Source: Deltaproteobacteria bacterium
GTDB taxonomy: Bacteria; Bdellovibrionota; FAC87; UBA2466
DNA length: 64,000 nt
Direction of reading: 5' to 3'
Assembly (NCBI GenBank): GCA_016196825.1
Contig: JACPWY010000015.1
Location: 1 to 64,000, forward strand
The notes under the pieces are model-generated. The model was not told the DNA's origin and made no database searches. It saw only the letters and a list, made by a program, of their open reading frames with translations. The translations under genes and the position numbers were made by a program. Of the stretch, positions 24,708 through 34,240 are shown one piece after another (the stretch's first letter is position 1; each line of letters begins with the position of its first letter).

Positions 24708-25922
24708 GACGTTGTGGCGAAGGGCATCGACGATCTGCATTCGCGACGCTCGCAGGGCTGGTGCGATGGCCGCTAGAGTCGAGGCGAGAAGAGCTACGGT
24801 TACGGCGATAAGATATTGAGCGACCGAGAGCTCTATCCGAATGTGAACGGGTCGGCTCGCGCCGGGCACAACCATGGCCATTCCGAGGGAAGAGAGAAAT
24901 AACGCGATTGCGGTACCGAGCACTACGCCCACTACGGCCCCCAAGATTCCGAGGCAGAGCCCCTCGAGGAGAAACTCGGCGAGCACGGCGCCCTCCGTAT
25001 AGCCGAGTGCTCGCACGGTGCCAATTTCGCCGGCACGCTCGAGCACCGACATTCCCACTGTGTTGAGCACGCCGAGAAGAATCAGCGTGAGAAGGATGGT
25101 CTCGATAACTCGGTTCTGCGTTTTAAAAAAAGAGTCGACCTGGCGATAGAGATTAGAGAGCGATTTCCAGGTGCGCACATCGACCGTGGTGCCGGCGAGG
25201 ACCGTGCCAATATCCTTCACGACAGCATCGGTGGCGGGTGTGGCATCGAGACGGATCGCGATCTGTTCCACCTTGTCTGTGTCGAGAAGCCTTTGCACAG
25301 ACGCGAGCGGCACCAGGAAGGTGGTGTCATCGAACTCCGCGAGGCCGCTGCGAAAGACGCCGACTACGGTCACATCGAGGGCGTTGACCACGTTATCAAA
25401 GGTATAGGCGAGGATTGTGGAGGTGTCCCCGAGCTTCACTCGCAGCTTTTTGGCGAGGCCCGCCCCGAGCATCATCTGGCTGTCCAGGCCCGGCTGAAGC
25501 GCAGTGCCCTGTTCCATCGAAAGAGCGGCGAGCTTGCCCGCTTCCTCTTTTGTGTCGACGCTCATTCCACGGGCGCTCAGCGTTGTTTCACTGGTGGAAA
25601 GGAGTCCGTAGAAATCCAGGCGCCCGGCGACTGCCTTGACGTGAGGGAGCTTTCGAATCCGCTCGGTGAGGTTATTTGAATTGGGCAAGAGATTTTCACT
25701 GGGGCTTCTGGCCGACTGGTCCCAAAACTTCTTGTCGGCCAGCGTGATTTGGCCGCTTTGGGTGCTAATTGTTGTCTCCTGCACATCCAGAAGAAGGCGT
25801 GAGGCAAATCCGCGGAAGAGAATGATGGCGCACACGCCGCCAGCGATCATAGAGATGTTGAGAAGCGATCGGCGCCGGTTGCGAAAACAGTTTCTGAGCG
25901 CAATCTTGAATCTAATGAGCAT
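24705..25922 (-). CDS. MacB/LolE-type ABC transporter permease
   Basis: 405 residues from ATG 25922 (AAGGAG five bases upstream); an upstream in-frame ATG at 25961 is less likely. One membrane helix near residues 20-40 (LNISMIAGGVCAIILF), a large periplasmic domain to about 270, then three helices and the FtsX signature (MSVLERAGEIGTVRALGYTEGAVLAEFLLEGL, ending LRASRMQIVDALRHNV). It overlaps the ATPase gene by 11 nt. With the LolA-like protein it probably exports a lipid or lipoprotein substrate. Its stop lies in the arm of the structured repeat. Confidence 0.9.
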   Translation of the reverse strand: MLIRFKIALRNCFRNRRRSLLNISMIAGGVCAIILFRGFASRLLLDVQETTISTQSGQITLADKKFWDQSARSPSENLLPNSNNLTERIRKLPHVKAVAGRLDFYGLLSTSETTLSARGMSVDTKEEAGKLAALSMEQGTALQPGLDSQMMLGAGLAKKLRVKLGDTSTILAYTFDNVVNALDVTVVGVFRSGLAEFDDTTFLVPLASVQRLLDTDKVEQIAIRLDATPATDAVVKDIGTVLAGTTVDVRTWKSLSNLYRQVDSFFKTQNRVIETILLTLILLGVLNTVGMSVLERAGEIGTVRALGYTEGAVLAEFLLEGLCLGILGAVVGVVLGTAIALFLSSLGMAMVVPGASRPVHIRIELSVAQYLIAVTVALLASTLAAIAPALRASRMQIVDALRHNV

Positions 25923-26637
25923 GCCGCTCCTTCGCCGCCTTTTCAGCCACCTGGCGTCCATCCGAGAGCTTGACGACGCGATTGGCTAGGCTGAGGATCA
26001 TGGGATCATGGCTTGAAAAGAGAAAGGTGACTCCGTCTTCTCGGTTGAGCTGATGCATGAGCTCAAGCACGGCGGTTGCCGTCTTCTTGTCGAGGTTGGC
26101 GGTGGGTTCGTCGGCCAGGATGACGCTGGGGTGCTTTACGATGGCCCGGGCGACGGCCACGCGCTGGCGTTGGCCACCGCTCAACTGATCGGGGCGGTGC
26201 TTCCCAAGCTTTTCGATTCCCACACGCTGAAGAGCGTCTTCCACCTTCGTTTTGCGCTGCTCGGTGGTCATGTGTTGGAGAAGGAGCGGGTACTCGACGT
26301 TTTCAAAGGCCGTGAGAACCGGGAGAAGATTGAAGGTCTGAAAGACAAAGCCGATCTTTTGCGAGCGAATCGCCGCGAGCTCGCGCGAGGAGAGTTGGCT
26401 TACGTCGACTCCATCGATGAGCACGCAGCCGCTCGTGGGTCTGTCGAGAATGCCGAGAAGATTCAGGAGCGTGGTCTTGCCGCTCCCGGAGCTCCCTGCG
26501 ATCGCGAGGAAATCGCCAGTGCGGACGATGAGGTTAATGTCGGTGAGAGCGTTCACCGTGACCTCACCGAGCTTGTAGGATCGGCAGAGCCTTCGCGCCT
26601 CAAGCGCTGTGGTTGGATTTTGTATGGAGTCGCTCAA
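25912..26637 (-). CDS. LolD/MacB-type ABC ATPase
   Basis: 241 residues. Walker A GSSGSGKT (48-55), Q-loop near 100, signature LSGGQ (152-156), Walker B VILADEPTANLD (172-183), and the H-loop in FLFSSHDP. Typical of the LolD/MacB ATPase subfamily that powers FtsX-fold permeases. It overlaps the permease start by 11 nt and is first in the transcript. The C-terminal end is short, with no extra domain. Confidence 0.93.
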   Translation of the reverse strand: MSDSIQNPTTALEARRLCRSYKLGEVTVNALTDINLIVRTGDFLAIAGSSGSGKTTLLNLLGILDRPTSGCVLIDGVDVSQLSSRELAAIRSQKIGFVFQTFNLLPVLTAFENVEYPLLLQHMTTEQRKTKVEDALQRVGIEKLGKHRPDQLSGGQRQRVAVARAIVKHPSVILADEPTANLDKKTATAVLELMHQLNREDGVTFLFSSHDPMILSLANRVVKLSDGRQVAEKAAKERHAH

Positions 26638-26791
26638 TCGTTAAAGAGAACTCAAACAGCGGCGCAGTGTCAACTTGGGAGGTAGCAAGGCGAGTAGCAA
26701 GGAGGTCATTTTTCGCGGTAGGCTACGGTTAGGAGCTTTGGTCACGTCACTTTGGGTTGACGCGCGGAATCTCCAGCGAGAGGCTTCGAGA

Positions 26792-27967
26792 GTGACGCAG
26801 AAACTTCCCCGCGGCATCTGGGCTCTGGGACTTGTGAGTCTCTTCATGGATGTCTCCTCCGAAATGGTCCATGGTCTCCTTCCGGTGTTTCTCGTCTCGG
26901 CTCTCGGCGCCAGCATGACTTCTGTGGGGGTGCTCGAGGGGCTCGCTGAAGGAGTTGTCCTTCTGGTGAAGGTGATTTCGGGGCCGCTGAGTGATTGGTT
27001 GGGGCGGCGGAAGCCGCTCGTGGTGATTGGCTATACAGTGGGAGCGCTGAGCAAACCGCTCTTTGCCCTGGCCGGCGGGGTGCCATTCGTCTATTTCGCG
27101 CGGCTTCTGGATAGAACCGGTAAAGGGGTGCGAGAGGCTCCGCGCGATGCCTTGGTCGCCGATCTCACGCCTTCGCATCTGCGCGGGCGTGCTTTTGGTC
27201 TGAGGCAATCGCTTGACACTATAGGGGCGGTGGTTGGGCCGCTTCTCGCCATACTCTTGATGATTGTTACAGGCGGCAGTTATCGTCTTGTCTTTTGGTT
27301 AGCGACAATTCCGGGGATCTTGGCCGTTGTGACACTCCTCTATGGAGTGCGCGAAAGCGCGTCCCCGGCGCCACTGGCGGAAAAACACCGACGGATTCGT
27401 TGGGAAGATCTTCGCCAGTTCCATCCGAGCTTTTGGGTCGTTGTCGCGTCCGGAGCGCTCTTTGAGTTGGCCCGTTTCAGCGAGGCATTTCTCGTGCTGC
27501 GGGCTAAGGATTTTGGGCTCGCGTTTGGAATGGCGCCAGCGGTTCTCATCGTGATGAACGTCGTCTATGCCTTCACAGCCTATCCTGTCGGCCATTGGTC
27601 GGATCGGGTGAGGCGGGAATGGTTTCTCTTGTTGGGTGTGGTGTTTCTCATCGCCGCCGATCTTGTTCTCGTCTTTGCTAATAGTTTGGTTGTCGTGTTT
27701 CTTGGCATCCTGCTTTGGGGTCTTCACCTGGCCTGCACGCAGGGCACTTTGGCGGCTCTGGTCGCCGACACCTGTCCGCCGTCGCGTCGAGGATCGGCCT
27801 ACGGTCTATTCAATCTCTTCTCAGCGGTGGCGTTGCTTGTGGCGAGTGCACTGGCCGGTGTCCTTTGGGACTGGGCAGGAGCTCGAGCGACCTTTGGCGC
27901 GGGGGCCGGTCTGTCTTTCGTGAGCTTGATTGTCTTTGGAATCCGAATCCGCAAATGGAAGGCTTGA
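26792..27967 (+). CDS. MFS transporter
   Basis: About 391 residues from GTG 26792 (VTQKLPRGIWALG); the frame stays open to 26675 but the upstream 39 residues are not membrane-like. Twelve hydrophobic segments are visible, with MFS motif A-like DWLGRRKPLVVIGY and a second DRVRREWFLLLGV in the C-half. The substrate cannot be told from sequence. It diverges from the ABC ATPase gene, and its start lies 154 bp away. Confidence 0.88.
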   Translation: MTQKLPRGIWALGLVSLFMDVSSEMVHGLLPVFLVSALGASMTSVGVLEGLAEGVVLLVKVISGPLSDWLGRRKPLVVIGYTVGALSKPLFALAGGVPFVYFARLLDRTGKGVREAPRDALVADLTPSHLRGRAFGLRQSLDTIGAVVGPLLAILLMIVTGGSYRLVFWLATIPGILAVVTLLYGVRESASPAPLAEKHRRIRWEDLRQFHPSFWVVVASGALFELARFSEAFLVLRAKDFGLAFGMAPAVLIVMNVVYAFTAYPVGHWSDRVRREWFLLLGVVFLIAADLVLVFANSLVVVFLGILLWGLHLACTQGTLAALVADTCPPSRRGSAYGLFNLFSAVALLVASALAGVLWDWAGARATFGAGAGLSFVSLIVFGIRIRKWKA

Positions 27968-28077
27968 TGTTGCAGTTTATGAACCTCTGTGGCGCGTTGC
28001 ACAGGTTACGGTCGGTCTAGCTTCAGAAAACATTGGCCCAAATCTTGAATCCTTTCCGATGAGAAGGGAGAACGACG

Positions 28078-28728
28078 ATGAAACCTTACAAGCTGCCGGC
28101 GTTGCCGTTTGCGTATAACGCGCTAGAGCCGACCATCGATGAAATGACAATGAAAGTTCACCACGATGAGCATCATCGCGGGTACGTTGATAAACTTAAC
28201 GATGCGCTTGAGCCCTACCCGGATTTGCAGAAGCGCGTGGAGGAGCTCCTGGCGAGTCTGCACACACTGCCGGTGGACCTCAAAGATGACGTGGCCAACA
28301 ATGCCGGAGGGCACGCCAACCACAGTCTGTACTGGACGATCTTGACGCCACGATCACAGCGCGGGCCGAGCGGCGAACTCGGCTCGGCGATAGCGTCAAA
28401 ATTTGGCAGCTTTGAAAAGTTCCAATCTCAATTCACTGAATGTGCTGCCCAGCACTTTTCGAACGGGTGGGCGTGGCTCGCCAGCGATGCCCACGGTGCC
28501 TTGTCAGTTTTCGCGACCAAGGACCACGAAAGCCCAATCTCGCGGGCGCTGACCCCGCTTTTAGTGCTGGATGTGTGGGAACACGCCTACTATTTGAAGC
28601 ACCAAAACCGCCGAGCCGAATACATCAAGGGCTTCTGGAAGATTGTGAATTGGAAGGAGGTGGGAAAACGCTGGGAAGATGTGCGGACAAAGGGCGCCAC
28701 CAATCGAGAGTGGAAAATGACGGGCTAA
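28078..28728 (+). CDS. sod: Iron/manganese superoxide dismutase
   Basis: 216 residues; RBS AAGGGAG. Metal ligands fit H28 with H32/H33 (MKVHHDEHH), the His in GGHANHSLYW, and the Asp and His of LDVWEHAYYLKHQNRR. GGHANH has Gly where Fe-type E. coli SodB has Gln. The C-terminal metal-tuning position reads KDHESP, i.e. His in place of the Gln of classical MnSOD (NQD.PL), as in some His-type SodFM enzymes. Metal preference therefore cannot be called. No signal peptide, so cytoplasmic. Converges on the LysR gene. Confidence 0.93.
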   Translation: MKPYKLPALPFAYNALEPTIDEMTMKVHHDEHHRGYVDKLNDALEPYPDLQKRVEELLASLHTLPVDLKDDVANNAGGHANHSLYWTILTPRSQRGPSGELGSAIASKFGSFEKFQSQFTECAAQHFSNGWAWLASDAHGALSVFATKDHESPISRALTPLLVLDVWEHAYYLKHQNRRAEYIKGFWKIVNWKEVGKRWEDVRTKGATNREWKMTG

Positions 28729-28752
28729 GGGCCCTAACCCATGGAGGTGAGC

Positions 28753-29631
28753 CTACTCAGCGGCGCGGAGGAGGCGGACGAGGCTTCGTACTCGGGGGTT
28801 TTTGGCGTCTTTTTTGTGGACGCAGAGACAGATCTTCACCGTACCAAAGGCGGAGGAGGGGGTGTCGACTGCAGTGACCTCTTCCAGAAGTCCCGCTGCG
28901 GTTTCGGCCTGGGAGAAGAAATGGGGGAGGAGCGCCGTGCCGAGTCCCGCGAGTGCCATCGCTTTGGCGGCGGGGAAGCTGTCGACATCCACGATGCGTT
29001 CAGTTGGGCGGCTGAGATCGCTGAGGACCTCCCGGACTCGTCGGTTGGCGCCGCAAAATGAGCTGCCAAAGACAAAGAGGGGGGCGTGGGGCGCTTTGGG
29101 GGCGCGGAAGAGGCAAAAGCGTTCGGTGATCACTTCATAGGCGTGGATGAATTCATTTTCGGGTGGGTCGGGGATCAGAGCTGCGTCGATGTTTTGTCTA
29201 ACGAGCTTTTCCAGAATGCCTTGATTGGAGCGCTCGATGCTTAAGGAGATCTCGATCGGGGCCGCCTTTTCTCGGATTGTGCGCAGGTAACCTGGCCACA
29301 ATCCGACGGCGTAGGGCTCTTTGGTGCCTACGGTGCAGCGCCAGACGTCTGCCTTTTCCTGGCTGAGGGCGTGGTGGAAGGCGGAGGTGTCGCGAAAGAG
29401 GCGCTCGCTGAATTCGAGGAGGCGCCGTCCGGCGGCGGTGAGTTGGATACCGCGACTGGTGCGCACGAGGAGATCGGCTGAGAGCGCGTCTTCCAAAATC
29501 TTCATGGCGTGAGAGAGAGTGGGTTGAGCGATGCGCAGCGATCGGGCCGCCTTGCCGAATGAGCCGGAGGTCGCAATTTCGACGAAATAGCGGAGCTTTT
29601 CGAGATGGTTGGTGAGGGCTAGCTCAGACAT
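28753..29631 (-). CDS. LysR-family transcriptional regulator
   Basis: 292 residues. The N-terminal HTH (LRYFVEIATSGSFGKAARSLRIAQPTLSHAMKILED) is a canonical LysR DNA-binding domain, followed by a periplasmic-binding-protein-like effector domain (about residues 95-285). It lies 25 bp from the sod stop but on the opposite strand, so convergent; control of sod is only a possibility. The effector is unknown. Confidence 0.92.
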   Translation of the reverse strand: MSELALTNHLEKLRYFVEIATSGSFGKAARSLRIAQPTLSHAMKILEDALSADLLVRTSRGIQLTAAGRRLLEFSERLFRDTSAFHHALSQEKADVWRCTVGTKEPYAVGLWPGYLRTIREKAAPIEISLSIERSNQGILEKLVRQNIDAALIPDPPENEFIHAYEVITERFCLFRAPKAPHAPLFVFGSSFCGANRRVREVLSDLSRPTERIVDVDSFPAAKAMALAGLGTALLPHFFSQAETAAGLLEEVTAVDTPSSAFGTVKICLCVHKKDAKNPRVRSLVRLLRAAE

Positions 29632-29731
29632 GACGCGTATCTGTCATAGGGTTTTTCTATGGATCCCATTCTCCTTTCCTGCGTCCCAAAACGCAACACT
29701 GCGGCCGACACTGAAGACAACGGAGGGAAAG

Positions 29732-30766
29732 ATGAAAACATTGATGCTAGGGATGGCGTGGTTGGTGGGGGCAACGGGCTGGGCTGCGAATGGGCCCGAG
29801 ATCATGCAATGCACGGTATTGGGGTGTACGGATGGGGAAGTGAAGATAACCCACCGGAGTGGCGAGTGGGACTTTGAGATCTCAGAGAAGTTCTACCTCG
29901 CGAATCCCCTTCTGAACCATATGAGCCACTTTCTGCGGGAGTCACGCCGTATCGGCGCTTTCGATCGAGTAGACAACTGGAGTTTCCAGATGGGGCGCAA
30001 AGATTGTGCAGAAGGTCGGTCCATCGGCGAAGTGGTTTGCGCGGGGGAAGCCCAATATGTGGTTGTTCGAGTCCGTGAAAATGAGCGATATCTCCAGGGA
30101 GCAGGTGGGCATGACTTCACATGGAAGGTGATCACACCAGTTGAGGGGAAACCGTGGAAACTCGAGGTGCGCAAACAGCGCGGGGTGAGTGGATTTCCGG
30201 AATTCAGCATGGTTGTCTCGGATGGCAATTACACACGCGAGTTTCAGTCGGCGCCGCTTTATCAATGCCGTGTGAGCGGTGAGGCGTTTCACAAAGAGAG
30301 CGCGCAGTCCCAGATCAAGAGCTGCTCGCTCGATGGAAAGCAAGGAGGCGACGATCTCATGATGAGGTTCTATAGCGACATGGAGTACACACAGGTAAAG
30401 GAGAACGGAGCGGGCCATCTGGATCTGGCCCTGACACGAGCCTTTTCTGAGCTGGGTGTGATCGGAAAGCTGGATCGCGTGAGCGGACTTTCCTATGGCG
30501 GAAAGGTGAAGAGCTGCGAGGTGACGGGGGCGTTGGAACGCGTCGCCTGCCAAGACAATCGGACGCAGATCGATCTTCACGTTGTGCGAACCGACAACGA
30601 GGGAGTCACTCACCAGAGTGTGAAGCAGGTGACGCTCGATGGAATCATCACCGAGGTGGAGCCTGAGGGTCAGACGTCCCGCGTGCGGTGGGGATTCATC
30701 CTTGGGAGCAAGTCAAGCTGGGTAGAGCCGATTAGTCTTTATCACTGTGCCTATGGGGAGGAGTGA
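29732..30766 (+). CDS. Secreted hypothetical protein
   Basis: 344 residues from ATG 29732 with GGAGGG upstream; the frame is open to 29609 but the signal peptide MKTLMLGMAWLVGATGWAAN fixes the start. Two similar halves are visible (CTVLGCTDGEVKITHRSG...RIGAFDRVDNWSFQ and CSLDGKQGGDDLMMRFYSD...GVIGKLDRVSGLSY), suggesting an internal duplication. Several Cys pairs fit a periplasmic or secreted protein. Function unknown. The start diverges from the LysR gene. Confidence 0.8.
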   Translation: MKTLMLGMAWLVGATGWAANGPEIMQCTVLGCTDGEVKITHRSGEWDFEISEKFYLANPLLNHMSHFLRESRRIGAFDRVDNWSFQMGRKDCAEGRSIGEVVCAGEAQYVVVRVRENERYLQGAGGHDFTWKVITPVEGKPWKLEVRKQRGVSGFPEFSMVVSDGNYTREFQSAPLYQCRVSGEAFHKESAQSQIKSCSLDGKQGGDDLMMRFYSDMEYTQVKENGAGHLDLALTRAFSELGVIGKLDRVSGLSYGGKVKSCEVTGALERVACQDNRTQIDLHVVRTDNEGVTHQSVKQVTLDGIITEVEPEGQTSRVRWGFILGSKSSWVEPISLYHCAYGEE

Positions 30767-30819
30767 GTATGATCCTCTCGGGTCCCTGGCCGTTGATAGA
30801 CTAGAGTACGAATCGGCGC

Positions 30820-31188
30820 TTAGCGGAAGGTGACTGATTTGGAGATGTTGCTTTTCGCGAACTTGAGCGTCCAGGTGGATTGGGAATTCTTCACGAAGTC
30901 GTAGAGCACACCATTGAGATTGCCCTCCCAGATCTGGGTTTCATCTTTTTCAGCTTTCTTACAGTCCCAACCGAGGAGCATGAGGGGGAGCTCCTTTTTT
31001 TCGACCTGTCTTTGCTTGATCGGCGCTTGGTTGAGTGTCACCCGTTCGCAATGAAGGTCACCCTGGCTTTTGATCTTGGTGCTGAGTCCATAACCGATTC
31101 TCACATGAGAGATCGGCAACTCGACGGGGTGACTCGCGAGGGTGAGTGATGACAGCGTGGTGAGGGAGAACAGAGTCAGCGTTTTCAT
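30820..31188 (-). CDS. Small secreted hypothetical protein
   Basis: 122 residues; signal peptide MKTLTLFSLTTLSSLTLASH, then a probable beta-rich domain with two Cys (LHCERV, GWDCKK) that could form a disulfide. No family recognised. The gene is convergent with the 344-aa gene. Confidence 0.7.
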   Translation of the reverse strand: MKTLTLFSLTTLSSLTLASHPVELPISHVRIGYGLSTKIKSQGDLHCERVTLNQAPIKQRQVEKKELPLMLLGWDCKKAEKDETQIWEGNLNGVLYDFVKNSQSTWTLKFAKSNISKSVTFR

Positions 31189-31381
31189 CCGGCCATTATA
31201 CTGAGAGTCCAGCCGCAGTGTTGAGGCAGGGTGTTATGGGCCCCATTTGGGAACCGCGCGACACCGCGCCCCCATATCGTAGAGCCAATTTGGCACCGAA
31301 TAGAATCGGATCCAGGCTCAGGGGCATTGGCATGGGCCGTGCAATCTCTTGGGTCAGAACAAATACTCTCACGGAGGAAAA

Positions 31382-32020
31382 ATGAAAAACCTTGCAACAG
31401 TAATCGCGATGGGAATGGGCCTCGTGGCCATGGCTGCCCACGAGGGGACGCCCGGGTCTATCGGGTATCTCGTCGGGGAATCGGCTGAGCTCAACCAGAT
31501 GGTTCAGTACTCTTATCTGAATTATCAGGTGAAGAGCGTGGTGAATGATTTTGACTATCGGACGCGCGAGCTTCAGCAGTGCGCGCAGTACAGGGGCCGT
31601 GGCCTCAACGCGGGACTGATTCGCCTGATGGATCACGTGGGGGGCGAGTTTGTGGATGACCACTCGGGTGAGGGTTGTCCCGCTGAGTGTCGCTTCCAGC
31701 TTCAGAACGTGCAGAACTCGTTCCGGCAGGTGGAGCGGTTTCTCTACGACACCCAACGCGACTTTCCTCAAATCTTTCAGCAGTACCTGAACGTACGCCA
31801 GGCTGTAAATTCTCTCGGCATGGTTGGCCCTGGACCCGGCCCCGGTCCTGGCCCGATCGTGAATCCGACTACGGTTTCGTGTGTTGCCGTCGACAATGGC
31901 TGGGAGGAGCATTTTGGTGGGCACGTCGGCTATGGCCGCAACGTGTATGAAGCCCAACGGAACGCGCTCATGCAGTGTCAGCGGACTCATGGCCGCTGCC
32001 GCATCCAGAGCTGTCGTTAA
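31382..32020 (+). CDS. Secreted hypothetical protein with Pro-Gly linker
   Basis: 212 residues; ATG 31382 has GGAGG upstream. Signal peptide MKNLATVIAMGMGLVAMAAH, a helical region to about residue 140 with three Cys, a Pro-Gly linker (GPGPGPGPGP), then a C-terminal domain (SCVAVDNGWEEHFGGHVGYGRNVYEAQRNALMQCQ, ending RCRIQSCR) that resembles DUF4189-type Cys-rich domains. A rho-independent terminator follows at once. Confidence 0.78.
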   Translation: MKNLATVIAMGMGLVAMAAHEGTPGSIGYLVGESAELNQMVQYSYLNYQVKSVVNDFDYRTRELQQCAQYRGRGLNAGLIRLMDHVGGEFVDDHSGEGCPAECRFQLQNVQNSFRQVERFLYDTQRDFPQIFQQYLNVRQAVNSLGMVGPGPGPGPGPIVNPTTVSCVAVDNGWEEHFGGHVGYGRNVYEAQRNALMQCQRTHGRCRIQSCR

Positions 32021-32042
32021 GAAGTCTGTTGGTACAATGACA

Positions 32043-32092
32043 AATCGGGCTCGGTCGCACCCCCCAAGGGCGGCCGGGCCCGAATCTTTTTT
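32043..32092 (+). terminator. Rho-independent terminator
   Basis: AATCGGGCTCGGTCG (32043-32057) pairs with CGGCCGGGCCCGAAT (32071-32085) with few mismatches, then T6 at 32087-32092. It ends the Pro-Gly-linker protein gene and overlaps the end of the convergent gene at 32091. Confidence 0.75.
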
Positions 32093-33761
32093 ACCGAAGC
32101 CTGTCGGGATCGACGATGCCGAATTGCGTGGACGGTGACTCAGCGTCGTCGATGAGAGACAGGAGCGTGAGGCCCTTGAGGGTGTTGACCCAGGCGGCGC
32201 AGGATGGGTACGCCTTTCCTCCTTCATCGTTGCCGCTGACAGCGAGGAGCGCGAAGGTGCCATCATCTTTTTGAAGCATTGTCATCACGCGGGCGAAGAA
32301 GGCCCGCTCTTTTCGGAAGTGGTGGCGCTCTTCAGGGGTGAGGGATTTCTCCTGCATGAGAAGTCTTTGCGCGACCGCCGCGAACGGCTCGTTGGGAGAA
32401 GCAAAATAGGGTGCCCACTGTGATTTCCCCCAGTGCATTCCCCAACCGCGCGCGTGAACGAGAAGCGAGGGGAGGTGCTCCATAAAGTCGGTGCTCGCCC
32501 TCTTGAGTTTTTGAACTGCGACCGCGCGTTCTTCGGGGGTCAAAGAATGGGCGAGCTCGGCGAGCCGATAGCCGGGCGCGCGTGGAGCAGCCGCGCGGGC
32601 GTCCGCTGGGAACTCGCTGTCGACATGATAGCGAGGGTGGCGATTGGAGTAATGCCTCATCGCTGCAAGGCCTTGGCTGCCATCGCGCGCGGCGAGTACG
32701 GTCGTTTCGAGCGCGTACAGATTGAAGCCTGTGATCTCATCGGTCGTCTCCTCGCCCTTTTTGAATCGAGCGAGCATATCGGTTAATTCCGTTTCATTTT
32801 TCTCGAGGCGGTCCTTCACCACGGCGCTCTCGTGTGGGGAGAGGTCAAAGCTGCGGAGAATCTCCTTCAGGATCAGATTTCGATACTGATGGACATAGAT
32901 AATAGGGGAGCTATCGATGACGCCGTCGTGGTGGCGATTCTCGGTGCGGTCAGCGCCCTGATCGATCTTGTCGAGGATATCGGGCGCGTTCGCCTTGGCA
33001 AGGCCCGCCTTGAGGTATTCGCGTTCCTCATCGGTGAGTCCACCGTGAATAGGCTTGGCGAGCTCGGGGTGATTGAGTGTTTCGAGCCAGCGGCCGACAA
33101 AGTGATCGGAAATGGACCGTGCTTCCGGGGAGACCTCGCGCGCTTTCAGCAGAAAGAGCACGGCGAGAGAATCCATCGCGAGCTCCCAGGAATCGATGTA
33201 CGGAGTGCCGAAAAAGTAATCGGCCCTGCGGGTGAATTTTTCATTAGACCAATCGGGCATGGAGGCGACGAGCTTTTGGATTGCTTCGCGAGGTGTGCGG
33301 TGCGGGCTCCTGGCGAGTTGCCGCATCATCTGTTCGCGCACCCCTTCATCGAGCGCGTGCTGCTGTTTCTTTGTGGCGGTGTCGCGAATATTTTCTAGCG
33401 TGTAGCGGCTGTAACGGCCAAAGCCTTTGGCGTTGGGGTCGAAGCTGTCTCCCGCGATGAGCGAGCCGAAACGACGAATGAGTCGGTCGGTGAGAAGGTG
33501 CTTTTTTTCCGCGAGTCGGTAGGCATGCTCCAGGTAATCGGCAAAGGCCTGGGAATCGCGTTCGGCAGCGCTGAGACCTGAGAAGGTGAGGAAGAGATTC
33601 TCAAAGGCCCCGGAGGTGATGTCCCGGGCGTCATATTTCTGGATAAGACTCTCGTCATGGAAGTCGAAGCGAGTGGGGAGGTCTTTGGCCAGAGATGCCA
33701 GGCACAAGACGGCGCCTACGACCAGTGCACACCCCCTCCCATCTGCCCCCTTTTGATGCAT
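32091..33761 (-). CDS. Large exported hypothetical protein
   Basis: 556 residues with a hydrophobic N-terminal segment (CALVVGAVLCLASLA) that looks like a signal peptide. The rest is highly charged and helical (many Glu, Arg, Asp and His), with no transmembrane segment. I recognise no family. The C-terminus lies in a terminator shared with the convergent gene. Confidence 0.75.
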   Translation of the reverse strand: MHQKGADGRGCALVVGAVLCLASLAKDLPTRFDFHDESLIQKYDARDITSGAFENLFLTFSGLSAAERDSQAFADYLEHAYRLAEKKHLLTDRLIRRFGSLIAGDSFDPNAKGFGRYSRYTLENIRDTATKKQQHALDEGVREQMMRQLARSPHRTPREAIQKLVASMPDWSNEKFTRRADYFFGTPYIDSWELAMDSLAVLFLLKAREVSPEARSISDHFVGRWLETLNHPELAKPIHGGLTDEEREYLKAGLAKANAPDILDKIDQGADRTENRHHDGVIDSSPIIYVHQYRNLILKEILRSFDLSPHESAVVKDRLEKNETELTDMLARFKKGEETTDEITGFNLYALETTVLAARDGSQGLAAMRHYSNRHPRYHVDSEFPADARAAAPRAPGYRLAELAHSLTPEERAVAVQKLKRASTDFMEHLPSLLVHARGWGMHWGKSQWAPYFASPNEPFAAVAQRLLMQEKSLTPEERHHFRKERAFFARVMTMLQKDDGTFALLAVSGNDEGGKAYPSCAAWVNTLKGLTLLSLIDDAESPSTQFGIVDPDRLR

Positions 33762-33919
33762 ATAGTCTTTTGATGATGCAAAACTTCAACCCCTTTGGCC
33801 AGCCTAATTCCGGAGGGGCGGATGAGAGCTAATGGGTTTCTTGGTTTTCTTTTTCATTCTGACACTTTACCGCATTGGGGATTCAGACGAGGAGGTCCGG
33901 CGTGCTATAAGCCGCAGCC

Positions 33920-34240
33920 ATGCCACTGATCATTTTGATTTTTTTAATTGTTTTGCCGTCCTTCGCCGCGGACCTTGTCGTTGAAGGTGCGGCTGATGAC
34001 AAAGGACTCTTTATCGTTTTTTTCGGCCAAGTTTTTTCTCGCTCCCCACATCTCCAGATCGATCATGTCCGGCCATATGCGATGGGCGGAAGCAGTCGCG
34101 ATCTGACAAACCTCAGGCTCCTCTGCAGAGCGCACAATCTAGCCAAAGCACGGCTGGATTTTCCTAACTGGCACCCGGCTTCGCCTCTGGCTACGCCGGG
34201 CAAGCCCGGACTTTGCAACAAAGAGGCTTGCCAGGCGTAG
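33920..34240 (+). CDS. Small HNH-nuclease-like protein with signal-like N-terminus
   Basis: 106 residues. LQIDHVRPYAMGGSSRDLTNLRLLCRAHN is the DH...N...H core of HNH endonucleases (residues about 47-75). It is preceded by a hydrophobic, signal-peptide-like start (MPLIILIFLIVLPSFAAD). The usual zinc Cys pairs before IDH are missing. The last residues (ATPGKPGLCNKEACQA) are encoded by a palindrome at 34174-34258. Either an exported HNH nuclease or a fused remnant of a larger HNH gene. Confidence 0.55.
   Translation: MPLIILIFLIVLPSFAADLVVEGAADDKGLFIVFFGQVFSRSPHLQIDHVRPYAMGGSSRDLTNLRLLCRAHNLAKARLDFPNWHPASPLATPGKPGLCNKEACQA

Noticed and set aside
24332..24811. Plus-strand open frame across the structured repeat
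   Set aside because: It spans the OMP 3' end, the hairpin element and the antisense of the permease, with no coding signature.
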